A stretch of 64,000 nucleotides of DNA from an uncultured Sphaerochaeta sp. (lineage in GTDB: Bacteria > Spirochaetota > Spirochaetia > Sphaerochaetales > Sphaerochaetaceae). The position numbers and the translations under genes are program-made. The stretch spans positions 1,240,001 through 1,304,000 of the forward strand of contig NZ_OY781873.1 of assembly GCF_963677075.1 (NCBI RefSeq), given 5' to 3'. The notes under the pieces are model-generated. The model was not told the DNA's origin. It made no database searches and was given only the letters and a program-made list of their open reading frames with translations. Of this stretch, positions 8,452 through 16,789 are shown one piece after another (position 1 is the first letter of the stretch; each line of letters starts with the position of its first letter).

Positions 8452-9216
8452 ATGCAGAGAAATCCGTTTGATCTAACAGGAAAGAACGCACTTGTCACTG
8501 GCTCATCCCAAGGATTGGGATGGGGAATGGCAAAAGGCCTTGCTGAGGCTGGGGCCTTTGTCATATTGGTGGATATCAACCCAAAGGTAGTGGAAAAAGC
8601 TGAGAAACTGAGAGAGCACGGGATGCAAGCAGAAGCTGTTATCTGTGACTTGCTTGACCGATCTAAGCGTGCTGAGCTGAAGCAAACAGTTGAGAAAAGG
8701 CTGGAAGGGAAGCTGGATATCATTGTCAACAATGCTGGTATCCAGATACGCCATCCTGCCCTTGAGTTCCCCATGGAAGATTGGGACAAGGTAATTGAAC
8801 TTAATCTGACCAGTGTCTTTGACTTGGCCCAGTGGGCAGGAAACCTGATGGTGAAATTGGGGAAGGGCAAGATCATTAATATTGCTTCGGTAAACTCAAT
8901 CGCTGCGGGGATCAACACCGTTGCGTATTGTTCAGCAAAGGGAGCAGTAATGCAGATGACCAAGACGATGGCCAACGAGCTTTCTTCCTTGGGTATTAAT
9001 GTAAACTGCATAGCCCCAGGGTATATGGCAACCCCAATCAATACCGCCCTCGTGAATGATGAAGCGCGGTTTGCTGAGCTGAGTCAGCGTATTCCAGCCA
9101 AGCGCTGGGGACAGCCAGAGGATATGGCAGGAGCGGCTGTGTATCTTGCCAGCGACGCCTCAGACTATGTGTGTGGCATCATGCTTCCTGTCGATGGTGG
9201 ATATCTGAGTAGATAG
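8452..9216 (+). CDS. SDR dehydrogenase, gluconate 5-dehydrogenase / KduD-like
   Basis: This is a 254-residue classical SDR that starts with the gluconate-5-dehydrogenase-like FDLTGKNALVTGSSQGLGWG (cofactor loop near residues 15-21). It has NNAG near 96, catalytic Ser near 145, and Tyr-x3-Lys (YCSAK) near 158-162. The C-terminus is VCGIMLPVDGGYLSR, typical of sugar-acid SDRs. It likely interconverts a keto sugar acid and its hydroxy form with NAD(P)H. It is co-transcribed with transaldolase (2-bp gap) and followed by a strong terminator. Confidence 0.87.
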   Translation: MQRNPFDLTGKNALVTGSSQGLGWGMAKGLAEAGAFVILVDINPKVVEKAEKLREHGMQAEAVICDLLDRSKRAELKQTVEKRLEGKLDIIVNNAGIQIRHPALEFPMEDWDKVIELNLTSVFDLAQWAGNLMVKLGKGKIINIASVNSIAAGINTVAYCSAKGAVMQMTKTMANELSSLGINVNCIAPGYMATPINTALVNDEARFAELSQRIPAKRWGQPEDMAGAAVYLASDASDYVCGIMLPVDGGYLSR

Positions 9217-9237
9217 TGAACAGTAATATTAAATAGG

Positions 9238-9277
9238 CAGCTGCTTTCTGATTATCTAATCACAAGGCAGCTGTTTT
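9238..9277 (+). terminator. Strong intrinsic terminator after the transaldolase-SDR operon
   Basis: Bases 9238-9254 pair with 9257-9273 in a 17-bp stem with two mismatches and a 2-nt loop. The stem begins CAGCTGC and ends GCAGCTG, and TTTTC follows. Confidence 0.85.
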
Positions 9278-9382
9278 CATATATGCGTGGAAGTCAATAG
9301 AATATAGGGAAAAGCAATATATGACATTTATTTCTGGTAGATAAGAAACCATACTGTGTAAAGAGAACATTCAGGAGGTTAT

Positions 9383-10111
9383 ATGTCGGATACCAGAAAA
9401 GCATTGTTACTTGTTGGTGGTTGGGATGGTCATGAGCCCGAATTGATTGCTGAGCGATTTGCTACCTATCTGGAAGAAGAGGGCTTTGAGGTTCGTAAGG
9501 AACGTGATCTTGCGATTCTTCAGGATAGAGAGTACCTATTCAGTCTGGATCTCTTTGTTCCGGTATGGACCATGGGGACGTTCGAGAGCAAACAGACGGG
9601 AATTCTTGCAGACGCCATAGCCAGTGGAGTAGGCGTTGCAGGGTGCCATGGTGGCATGTGTGATGCCTTCAGGACCAACGTGCTCTGGCAGTTCATCATG
9701 GGAGGCAACTGGGTTGCTCATCCTGGTTCTGACGGAGTTTCCTATGAAGTGAATATTAAGCAAAGCTCCAGCCCGTTGGTAGCTAATATCAAGGACTTCT
9801 CTCTCTCCAGTGAACAATATTACCTCCATGTAGATCCGGCTGTGGAAGTACTGGCAACTACAAAGTTTCCCACTGTTGACTGGTATCACTCAACCAATGG
9901 AGTTGTACAGATGCCGGTGGTTTGGACCAAGAAATGGGGGCATGGAAGAGTCTATTACAACTCGCTTGGGCATCACAACGATATCTTTGACATTCCTGAG
10001 GCATGGGAGTTGATGAAGAGAGGACTGCTCTGGGCTGCGGATGGAAAAAGGATTGCCAAAGAGCAGAAACTGGACATAGAGATGTTCACAAGTGATAGGA
10101 AGATGTTCTGA
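9383..10111 (+). CDS. ThuA-domain protein
   Basis: This is a 242-residue ThuA-like glutamine-amidotransferase-fold protein. Supporting motifs are the first strand LLVGGWDGHEPE, the central GCHGGMCDAFR near residue 93, and a typical WVAHPGSDGVSYEVNI stretch near 111. Another is GHGRVYYNSLGHHNDIF near 195. ThuA proteins accompany disaccharide or keto-sugar degradation with Gfo/Idh/MocA oxidoreductases, and such a gene follows directly (1-bp gap). They lack the catalytic triad of true amidotransferases; the biochemical role is not settled. AGGAGG precedes the ATG. Confidence 0.9.
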   Translation: MSDTRKALLLVGGWDGHEPELIAERFATYLEEEGFEVRKERDLAILQDREYLFSLDLFVPVWTMGTFESKQTGILADAIASGVGVAGCHGGMCDAFRTNVLWQFIMGGNWVAHPGSDGVSYEVNIKQSSSPLVANIKDFSLSSEQYYLHVDPAVEVLATTKFPTVDWYHSTNGVVQMPVVWTKKWGHGRVYYNSLGHHNDIFDIPEAWELMKRGLLWAADGKRIAKEQKLDIEMFTSDRKMF

Positions 10112-10112
10112 T

Positions 10113-11192
10113 ATGAAAAAACTACAGGTAGCAATCATCGGACTAGGAAAAATTAGTGGCATTTATCTTGAGAATTTGAGTGGCATGTTCAAGAAACAAG
10201 TGGAGTTGGTTGGTGTGTTGGACTTGATCCAAGAACGCACCAAGGAGGTTTCTGAGACATACCAAGTAAAACCGTATGCATCTATTGATGAACTGCTAGG
10301 TGATCCCTCAGTGGAATTGGTGCTCAACCTCACGACGCCACAGAGCCATTTTGCTCTCTGCAAGCAAGTACTGGAAGCCGGAAAGCATGTCTATGTGGAG
10401 AAGCCACTTTCTCTTACTGCAAAGGAAGCCTCTGCCTTGGTACAGCTAGCCCAGGAAAAACACTTGGTGCTTGGTGGTGCCCCTGATACTTTCCTCGGAT
10501 CCGGAATCCAAACTTGTCGGAAGCTTATAGATGATGGCTGGATCGGACGACCGGTGGCTGCCTCAGCATTCATGATGAATCATGGGCATGAAAGTTGGCA
10601 CCCAGACCCAGAATTCTATTACCAGGCCGGTGGTGGTCCTCTCTTTGATATGGGACCGTACTATATCACCGCCCTCATCAATCTGCTCGGTCCTGTCCAA
10701 TCAGTTGCAGGATATGCACAGAAAAGCTTTCCTCAGCGGGTTATTACTAGTGAGCCAAAGCAGGGAAAAGCCATTGATGTAGAGGTGGATACACATATCG
10801 CAGGTTTGCTGCAATTTGTTTCTGGATGCGTTGCCACCTTGGTGACCAGCTTTGATGTGTGGAAGCACAGTATGCCGAGGATTGAAATCTACGGAACCAA
10901 AGGCTCTCTCCGTGTCCCCGATCCCAATACCTTCGGGGGCCCAATCTCCTACTGTAGGATGGGTGAGAAAGAGTGGACGGATATACCACTGCTCTTTGAC
11001 TACCCTGAGAACTCTCGCGGTCTTGGTATTGCCGATATCGCTGAGGCAATTGAGCGTGGCAGTGAACATCGAGCCAGTGGGGATTTGACTCGGCATGTTG
11101 TTGATGTCATGGAGAGTATCCTGAAAGCATCTCATGAACATGCACAGGTTAAGCTCTCATCAACATGTGAGCAGCCTTCTCCTAGGAGATAG
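10113..11192 (+). CDS. Gfo/Idh/MocA-family oxidoreductase
   Basis: This is a 359-residue NAD(P)-dependent sugar oxidoreductase. The Rossmann motif IIGLGKISGIY is at 8-18, and the family signature EAGKHVYVEKPLS near residue 90 contains the catalytic-region Lys (EKP). The C-terminal alpha/beta domain carries a DMGPYYITALINLLG helix near 180. It pairs with ThuA, a combination known from trehalose or sucrose 3-keto pathways, so a glycoside or free sugar is the likely substrate. Its 3' end overlaps the convergent asparaginase gene by 11 bp. Confidence 0.9.
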   Translation: MKKLQVAIIGLGKISGIYLENLSGMFKKQVELVGVLDLIQERTKEVSETYQVKPYASIDELLGDPSVELVLNLTTPQSHFALCKQVLEAGKHVYVEKPLSLTAKEASALVQLAQEKHLVLGGAPDTFLGSGIQTCRKLIDDGWIGRPVAASAFMMNHGHESWHPDPEFYYQAGGGPLFDMGPYYITALINLLGPVQSVAGYAQKSFPQRVITSEPKQGKAIDVEVDTHIAGLLQFVSGCVATLVTSFDVWKHSMPRIEIYGTKGSLRVPDPNTFGGPISYCRMGEKEWTDIPLLFDYPENSRGLGIADIAEAIERGSEHRASGDLTRHVVDVMESILKASHEHAQVKLSSTCEQPSPRR

Positions 11193-11685
11193 CCTCGAAC
11201 ACCCCTTTGTCCTTGTTTTTTCTGCAGTTGTCATGCGGAAAAACCCTTCCACTCATGGTAATGTATACCCCGTGTGGAAGGAGCTGGACAGCGGTAAGAG
11301 CGCAGCCTAGATTGAATACTGCGTCAGAATTCTCCAGAGAGTAGGGAATCATTGCCCCCGTCATGACCACGGTTTTGGTTGTGTCTTTTTTCAGGGCTTC
11401 AGCAATTACTGTTGCTGTTCTGCACATGGTGTCAGTGCCATGAACGACTACGATTTTCTCTTCAGGGCTATGTACACAGGTTTGGGCTATCTCTTCCCTC
11501 TGTCCATCGGTCATGTAGAGGCTGTCAATGGCCAATGGCCCTTCCAAGTGAATACTTAATGTGCAACGAGCCTGATTCAGTATTCTTGGTAGTTGTGACT
11601 CCCTGAACGTTAATTCGCCGCTGATCGCATCGTACTGTTTATCGAACGTTCCACCTGTGGTGATGATCCGAACATCCTGTGCCAT
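11182..11685 (-). CDS. Short asparaginase-domain protein
   Basis: This is a 167-residue protein corresponding to the N-terminal half of an L-asparaginase. It has the first catalytic-threonine motif ITTGGTFDKQYD near residues 7-18 and the second, VVVHGTDTM, near 77-85, with TGAMIPY following. Full asparaginases are about 330 residues; a standalone half-length family exists, so this is probably natural rather than truncated. The ATG at 11685 has AGGAGG before it. The gene converges on the oxidoreductase and diverges from the AI-2E permease. Confidence 0.82.
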   Translation of the reverse strand: MAQDVRIITTGGTFDKQYDAISGELTFRESQLPRILNQARCTLSIHLEGPLAIDSLYMTDGQREEIAQTCVHSPEEKIVVVHGTDTMCRTATVIAEALKKDTTKTVVMTGAMIPYSLENSDAVFNLGCALTAVQLLPHGVYITMSGRVFPHDNCRKNKDKGVFEAIS

Positions 11686-11713
11686 GGATTTTCCTCCTGG
11701 ATTTCTCCAGTAA

Positions 11714-11719
11714 AGTATA
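11714..11719 (-). promoter_or_regulatory. Extended -10 promoter for the asparaginase gene
   Basis: On the minus strand TGC-TATACT gives a perfect extended -10 element. Transcription would start about 20 nt before the ATG. No clear -35 is present, as is common with extended -10 promoters. A GGGTTG/CAACCC inverted repeat (11736-11756) lies between this promoter and the divergent permease gene. Confidence 0.55.
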
Positions 11720-11783
11720 GCACAGGTTACACTTTGGGTTGTTTGCATTGCAACCCAACTTTTCTTATGCAATACTCATTTTC

Positions 11784-12887
11784 ATGATGGACAAGAAAAC
11801 CTTTCGCAGTATTGTGCACCTTCTCATTCTCGCGGCAGTTCTTGCACTTGTGGTAGTGTATTTCTCTACAGTACAGGCTGGGCTTAAGAAATTCTGGACA
11901 ATGTTGATGCCGCTTCTCCTTGGTATTGTGTTTGCTTATCTTGTTGACATACCTGCCAAGTGGATGGAAAAACGAGTTTTTGGGAAGCTGAAGAGTCCTC
12001 TTGCTGCTCGGGTTATTGCAGTGTTCATTTCCCTTATTTTTTTCTTGGTGTTGATTACTGGTGTATTAATACTGTTATTGCCGCAGTTGGGATTGGCCGT
12101 CAGGCAGTTCAGTACCAACCTACCGGTTCTCTACCAGGATTCTGTATCCTCACTGGAACAGTTCATGCATACCCGCCCTGAGTTGGAACAGGGATTCTCC
12201 ATCATTGAGGGGTATATAAATACCTTCGTAGAAAATCTGAAATCTTCATCTCCCAAGATTGCAGATTATGCACTCTCACTTCTGGGGGGAGCGATCAATG
12301 GTGTGGTGAACGCTGCAATTGCGCTGGTTTTCAGTATTTACCTGCTTTTTGGCAAACGTAGGTTGTTGTCCCAGCTTACATATCTGATGGAACGATTCAT
12401 ACCTGAGAAGTACTGCCGGAAAATTGTACATGTGAAAGTGATTGCCAACAGAACGTTCGGCAAGTTTTTTACGGGACAGTTCGTGGAAGCAATCATCTTG
12501 GGTTCTCTCTGTACACTGGGAATGTTGCTCTTCCGCTTCCCCTATGCCCTGACCGTTGGATCGGTAGTGGGTATGACCGCCATAATTCCACTGGTTGGTG
12601 CGTATCTTGGCGGGGCGATCGGATTCGTTCTGCTCTTCAACCAAGGGTATCAGACGGCTCTCTTGTTTGTGCTGTTTCTGGTTATCCTCCAACAGCTGGA
12701 AGGAAATATCATTTATCCTAGGGTGGTTGGTACCTCTGTTGGACTACCGGGAGTATGGGTATTTACTGCCGTCATTCTTGGGGGTGCCCTATTCGGTATC
12801 CCCGGCATCCTGTTTGGGGTCCCTTTTGTGGCAACTATCTATCAGTTGCTGAAAGCAGAGAAGGACCAAGAGATATCTGATACGTGA
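11784..12887 (+). CDS. AI-2E family transporter (TqsA/YdiK-type permease)
   Basis: This is a 367-residue polytopic membrane protein of the AI-2E/PerM family. It has an N-terminal hairpin of two helices, a soluble loop near residues 100-170, and a C-terminal bundle carrying GMTAIIPLVGAYLGGAIGF near 265 and the family signature LEGNIIYPRVVGTSVGLPG near 310. Members export autoinducer-2 or act as sodium/proton antiporters; which applies here is open. Tandem ATGs at 11784 and 11787 are both possible and no good ribosome-binding site is seen. Confidence 0.87.
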   Translation: MMDKKTFRSIVHLLILAAVLALVVVYFSTVQAGLKKFWTMLMPLLLGIVFAYLVDIPAKWMEKRVFGKLKSPLAARVIAVFISLIFFLVLITGVLILLLPQLGLAVRQFSTNLPVLYQDSVSSLEQFMHTRPELEQGFSIIEGYINTFVENLKSSSPKIADYALSLLGGAINGVVNAAIALVFSIYLLFGKRRLLSQLTYLMERFIPEKYCRKIVHVKVIANRTFGKFFTGQFVEAIILGSLCTLGMLLFRFPYALTVGSVVGMTAIIPLVGAYLGGAIGFVLLFNQGYQTALLFVLFLVILQQLEGNIIYPRVVGTSVGLPGVWVFTAVILGGALFGIPGILFGVPFVATIYQLLKAEKDQEISDT

Positions 12888-12955
12888 GATATGAGTATTT
12901 TTCAAAAACGTTACTGACATGTGTAATACTGCAGAATTGGACATAATTCTTCTCT

Positions 12956-12970
12956 CTAGGTGTGTCCTAG
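12956..12970. promoter_or_regulatory. CTAGG-N5-CCTAG palindrome, candidate enhancer site
   Basis: This perfect inverted repeat lies about 190 bp upstream of the sigma-54-type promoter at 13152; a third CTAGGTG half-site ends at 12973. A second, weaker dyad (TACAT-N9-ATGTA) is at 13011-13029. Enhancer-binding proteins bind such dyads 80-200 bp upstream. The rest of the 324-bp gap 12888-13211 is AT-rich with no gene. Confidence 0.35.
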
Positions 12971-13151
12971 GTGAAAGCAGGTTTGTGTTCAAAGTGTTTA
13001 ATCTGTCTAATACATGTTCAAATTATGTACATATATACTCTGTGAATCCTTTTTAAACCTAGTCTCGTAGTGATAATATTGCTATATACAAATTTTCTAA
13101 AACACTAACTCATATAAACATAACGCGAAATCGTAAACAGAATTATGATAA

Positions 13152-13169
13152 TTGGCACAATTTATGCAT
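13152..13169 (+). promoter_or_regulatory. Sigma-54 (-24/-12) promoter of the sugar ABC operon
   Basis: TTGGCAC-N5-ATGCAT matches the sigma-54 consensus TTGGCAC-N5-TTGCA with one mismatch, and the GG and GC pairs are exactly 12 bp apart. Transcription would start near 13178, about 33 nt before the ATG at 13212. A sigma-54 activator gene is present in this window (27581-29563). Confidence 0.68.
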
Positions 13170-13211
13170 TGTACTTTGTAACAGTTTTTTTCAACATTAG
13201 GAGGAAAAAAA

Positions 13212-14225
13212 ATGAAGAAAGTGCTATGTGCCATACTTTTGGTCACAATCGTAATGTCCGGCTTGTTTGCACAAGGTGCACAAGAAGCAGATGGTCCAAA
13301 GGGCGAAAAACCCTATGAGATTGCAGTAATCATCAAAGCTACTGACTCTGATTTCTGGCAGTACTTGCTCGTTGGTGCTCTCAACTATGAGTTTGAGAAT
13401 CCCGATTTGGTCAACGTAACGACCTACGGCCCACCCTCTGAGTCAGATATCGACCAGCAGATTGCAATCCTCGAAAACGTCATTTCGACGAATCCCGATG
13501 GTATTGTCATTTCGTCCACCAGTTCTGATGCTTCTGTTCCAGCTCTTGAGATGGCCTATGATAAGGGAATCAAGATTGTTACCGTTGACAACAGGGTAAA
13601 CACCGACAAGGTGCATACCTTCTTGGCTACCGACAACACCCTTGGTGGTTCTCTTGCAGCAGAGAAGATGGTTGAGTATCTGAAGAAGAACAACATTTCC
13701 ACCGCTGGAAAGAAAGTTGCTGTGGTAAGTGCAATGGCTGGTGTCCAGGTATTGACTGACCGTGACAATGGATTCATCACCCGTATCAAGGAATTGATCC
13801 CCAGTATCGAGTTGATCCCCACCAGATATGTCGACAATGACATCATCAAGGCTCTCTCCACCACTGAGGACCTGATCACCACCTATGGTAGTGACCTGAT
13901 CGGTATCTTCGCAGACAACAACCACTCTGCTGACGGTGTCTCCCGTGCAATCGCAGAGCAGGGTCTGCACAACAAGATCATGGTAACTGCATACGACTCC
14001 GACCCAGAAGAAGTTGCAGCCATCAAGAGTGGTGCTATCAAGGCAATCATGGTCCAGGATCCGTACGGCATGGGATACAAGGGCGTCGATTCAGCAGTAA
14101 AGGCTATTGAAGGCGCAACCCTTCCTGAGTATGTCGATACTGGTGTAGTCGTTGTTGAGAAGCACAATGTCAACGATCCAGAAGCACAAGGCATTCTCGA
14201 TCCGTTCACACTGAAAAAGTATTGA
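13212..14225 (+). CDS. Ribose-type sugar ABC transporter, substrate-binding protein
   Basis: This is a 337-residue periplasmic binding protein of the RbsB family. It has a Sec signal at 1-21 ending LFAQG without a lipobox cysteine. The mature protein starts with EIAVIIKATDSDFWQYLLVGA, and the sugar-fold second lobe begins near residue 150. Characteristic segments are DIDQQIAILENVISTNPDGIVIS and GIKIVTVDNRVNTD. It delivers a monosaccharide to the ATPase and permease encoded next. The ribosome-binding site AGGAGG precedes the ATG. Ligand identity (ribose, allose, xylose or a polyol) cannot be read from the sequence. Confidence 0.92.
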   Translation: MKKVLCAILLVTIVMSGLFAQGAQEADGPKGEKPYEIAVIIKATDSDFWQYLLVGALNYEFENPDLVNVTTYGPPSESDIDQQIAILENVISTNPDGIVISSTSSDASVPALEMAYDKGIKIVTVDNRVNTDKVHTFLATDNTLGGSLAAEKMVEYLKKNNISTAGKKVAVVSAMAGVQVLTDRDNGFITRIKELIPSIELIPTRYVDNDIIKALSTTEDLITTYGSDLIGIFADNNHSADGVSRAIAEQGLHNKIMVTAYDSDPEEVAAIKSGAIKAIMVQDPYGMGYKGVDSAVKAIEGATLPEYVDTGVVVVEKHNVNDPEAQGILDPFTLKKY

Positions 14226-14243
14226 TTAGTTCTCTGAACTGAA

Positions 14244-14278
14244 GTCTCTGGCTCCTCTCGATAGGAGGAGCTGGAGAC
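14244..14278 (+). other. Stem-loop between binding-protein and ATPase genes
   Basis: The element from GTCTCTGG at 14244 to GGAGAC at 14278 folds into a stem of about 14 bp with GU pairs, and no T-run follows. It probably stabilises the binding-protein message relative to the downstream genes. Confidence 0.65.
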
Positions 14279-14311
14279 ATGTTTAGCTGTATAAAAGGAA
14301 GGAGGTCCGGA

Positions 14312-15802
14312 ATGGAGACAAGACCATTCTTGGAATTGAAGGGAATATCCAAGCAATTTCCTGGAGTCAAGGCACTCGACAATGTGGATTTAACCATCTA
14401 TCCCGGTGAGGTGCATGCCTTGGTAGGGGAAAATGGTGCGGGAAAATCCACTATCATCAAGATCATCATGGGCGTTTACCAAGAGGATGAGGGAACAATT
14501 TCTCTGGATGGGAAGCAGGTTACCATACCGAATGTTATTGAAGCAGACCGCTTGGGCTTGGCAGCCGTTTACCAGGATTTGACACTTGCTGCTGACCTTT
14601 CTATTGGGGAGAACTTCTTCATGGGACAATTTCCCCGGAAGAAGAACGGGATGATTGATTGGAACCATGTGTATTCCAAAACTGCAGAAACCTTGAAAGC
14701 CTTGAATGTGGATGTCGATCCAAGACTCCGCATCACCGAGCTTTCTCCTGCAATGCAGGAAATGGTTGCAATTGCAAAGACTGTTCACAAGAAATCGAAG
14801 CTGGTCATCTTTGATGAACCAACTGCCTTGTTGAGCAATGAAGAAGTAGAAATTTTGTTTGAGATCATCAAGAAGCTGAAAGCTTCCGGTATCTCTGTTA
14901 TTTACATATCTCACCGCCTGGAGGAAATCTTTTCCATTTCTGACCGCGTTACGGTACTCAAGGATGGGCAGCATGTAAAGACTGTTCCTGTCAAGGATAC
15001 AAACGAAGACCAGTTGATTTCCTACATGGTCGGACGTTCACTCTCTGACATGTACAATATCGAACACTATCCCAAAGGGGATGAGCTGTTGCGGGTTGAG
15101 GATCTGAATCGTGGTAAAGCACTGAAAAATATCTCCTTCTCTGTGAAGCAAGGAGAAATCTTTGGATTATTTGGCCTTGTCGGTTCAGGAAGAACCGAGG
15201 TTGTCAGGGCCATTTACGGGGCAGATACCATTGAGAGTGGAACTATCTATTTCAAGGGTCAGAAGGAAGTGATCAAACATCCTTCTAAGGCCATCTCCCT
15301 GGGGATTGGCCTGTTGCCGGAGGACCGGAAACACCAAGGTCTTGCCTTGAGCCAATCCATCAATCACAACATCAATCTGGCATCCTATAAAGCAATCTCA
15401 AAATTCAATTTCGTATTGGGAAAGAGAGAGCGTGAGCGTTCAGTGGAGTATGTAAACCAATTGAAGGTAAAGACACCTTCCATCCATCAGCTGGTAGGGA
15501 ACCTCTCAGGGGGAAACCAACAGAAGGTGATTATTGCCAAATGGCTCTGCTGCGAGAGCAAACTGTTCATTTTTGATGAACCAACAGTAGGAATTGATGT
15601 CGGGGCAAAACAAGAGATCTATAAGTTGATCGAGCAATTGACGAAGGATGGGCATGCAGTCATTTTGATTTCCTCGTACCTTCCTGAGGTCATGGGGCTT
15701 GCCGATAGAATTGGGGTTTTGCATGAGGGATCAATGCCACACATTGTTGAACGAGAAGCATTCAGCGAGGAAACCTTGCTGAGATACGCATCAGGTTTGT
15801 GA
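14312..15802 (+). CDS. Sugar ABC transporter, double ATPase (RbsA-like)
   Basis: This is a 496-residue fusion of two ABC ATPase domains. Domain 1 has Walker A GENGAGKST near 38 and Walker B LVIFDEPTALLS near 163. Domain 2 has the degenerate Walker A LVGSGRTE near 286, signature LSGGNQQKV near 398, and Walker B LFIFDEPTVGIDVG near 415. This arrangement is typical of ribose/xylose-class importers, where the second site is less active. The start at 14312 has GGAGG at correct spacing; the earlier in-frame start lies inside the hairpin region. Confidence 0.95.
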   Translation: METRPFLELKGISKQFPGVKALDNVDLTIYPGEVHALVGENGAGKSTIIKIIMGVYQEDEGTISLDGKQVTIPNVIEADRLGLAAVYQDLTLAADLSIGENFFMGQFPRKKNGMIDWNHVYSKTAETLKALNVDVDPRLRITELSPAMQEMVAIAKTVHKKSKLVIFDEPTALLSNEEVEILFEIIKKLKASGISVIYISHRLEEIFSISDRVTVLKDGQHVKTVPVKDTNEDQLISYMVGRSLSDMYNIEHYPKGDELLRVEDLNRGKALKNISFSVKQGEIFGLFGLVGSGRTEVVRAIYGADTIESGTIYFKGQKEVIKHPSKAISLGIGLLPEDRKHQGLALSQSINHNINLASYKAISKFNFVLGKRERERSVEYVNQLKVKTPSIHQLVGNLSGGNQQKVIIAKWLCCESKLFIFDEPTVGIDVGAKQEIYKLIEQLTKDGHAVILISSYLPEVMGLADRIGVLHEGSMPHIVEREAFSEETLLRYASGL

Positions 15803-15823
15803 TTGGAAAGCAAGGAGATAGAG

Positions 15824-16777
15824 ATGAAACTGTTATCGAAGAAAAATAATAAATTCAGGATCGCTGAAGGCAACCTGTTGGTAATTGTAATCGTATTGAT
15901 GGTGATACTTTCGTTTGCAACGAAGAATTTTTTCACTGTCAATAATTTGAGGAATCTGGTTCGCCAAACCTCGGTCAACGGCATCATCGCTCTGGGGATG
16001 ACCTTTGTCATCATCTCAGGAGGAATTGATCTGTCTGTTGGATCCGTGGTAGGGGTTGCCAGCATTGTTGTTGCGAAACTTCTGGTTGCAGGAATAGGAA
16101 TATTCCCCGCTATCCTGATAGCTCTCTTGGTTTGTATGCTCCTTGGTACCCTTAATGGACTGATCATCCACTATGGTAAGGTGCCTCCTTTCATTGCCAC
16201 CTTGGGAATGATGCAGGCAGCACGTGGTATTGTCATGTTGCTCTCCAATGCCCGTATGATCGCAGGGCTCCCAAAAAGCTTTACTGGCTTCGCACAGCTG
16301 GTGTTTATGGGCTTCCCCTCACTCTTCTTTGTTTGGTTCCTGGTCATTCTCGTAACCTTTGTAATTACCACCAAGACCATCTTTGGACGGAATATTTTTG
16401 CCTATGGAAGCAATATTGAAGCTGCAAGACTATCGGGAATCAACACCGCAAAGGTGACCGTGAGTGTGTATGCCATGAGTGGTTTGCTGAGCGGCATTGC
16501 CGGCATCCTTATGACCAGTCGTCTCGGTAATGGTATCCCCACTGCTGGGCAAGGGTATGAGATGGACGCAATCGCATCTGCTGTTGTTGGTGGAGCAAGT
16601 TTGAGTGGAGGCTCAGGAACCATCATCGGTACCGTTCTTGGTGCTTTGTTGATCTCCCTTATTCAGAATGGAGGCAACTTGCTGGGTATCAATGCTTTCA
16701 TCCTGCAGATCATCGTTGGTGTCCTGATCGTAGCATCTGTTTGGTACGACCAGATCAGAAAAACCACAAAGAACTAA
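15824..16777 (+). CDS. Sugar ABC transporter, permease (RbsC-like)
   Basis: This is a 317-residue permease with eight to ten membrane segments. RbsC-family signatures are LVRQTSVNGIIALGMTFVIISGGIDLSVGS near 45-74 (read with the first helix pair) and NIEAARLSGINTAKV near 205. The C-terminal signature is VGGASLSGGSGTIIGT near 260. It would form a homodimeric channel with the double ATPase. AAGGAG precedes the ATG at 15824; a TTG seven codons earlier is less likely. The gap to the next gene is only 12 bp. Confidence 0.95.
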   Translation: MKLLSKKNNKFRIAEGNLLVIVIVLMVILSFATKNFFTVNNLRNLVRQTSVNGIIALGMTFVIISGGIDLSVGSVVGVASIVVAKLLVAGIGIFPAILIALLVCMLLGTLNGLIIHYGKVPPFIATLGMMQAARGIVMLLSNARMIAGLPKSFTGFAQLVFMGFPSLFFVWFLVILVTFVITTKTIFGRNIFAYGSNIEAARLSGINTAKVTVSVYAMSGLLSGIAGILMTSRLGNGIPTAGQGYEMDAIASAVVGGASLSGGSGTIIGTVLGALLISLIQNGGNLLGINAFILQIIVGVLIVASVWYDQIRKTTKN

Positions 16778-16789
16778 AAGGGGACGGTA

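Noticed and set aside
11182..11685. Short asparaginase as a truncated pseudogene
   Set aside because: It has an ideal ribosome-binding site and promoter, both catalytic threonine motifs and a clean end. A half-length family is known, so truncation is not needed.
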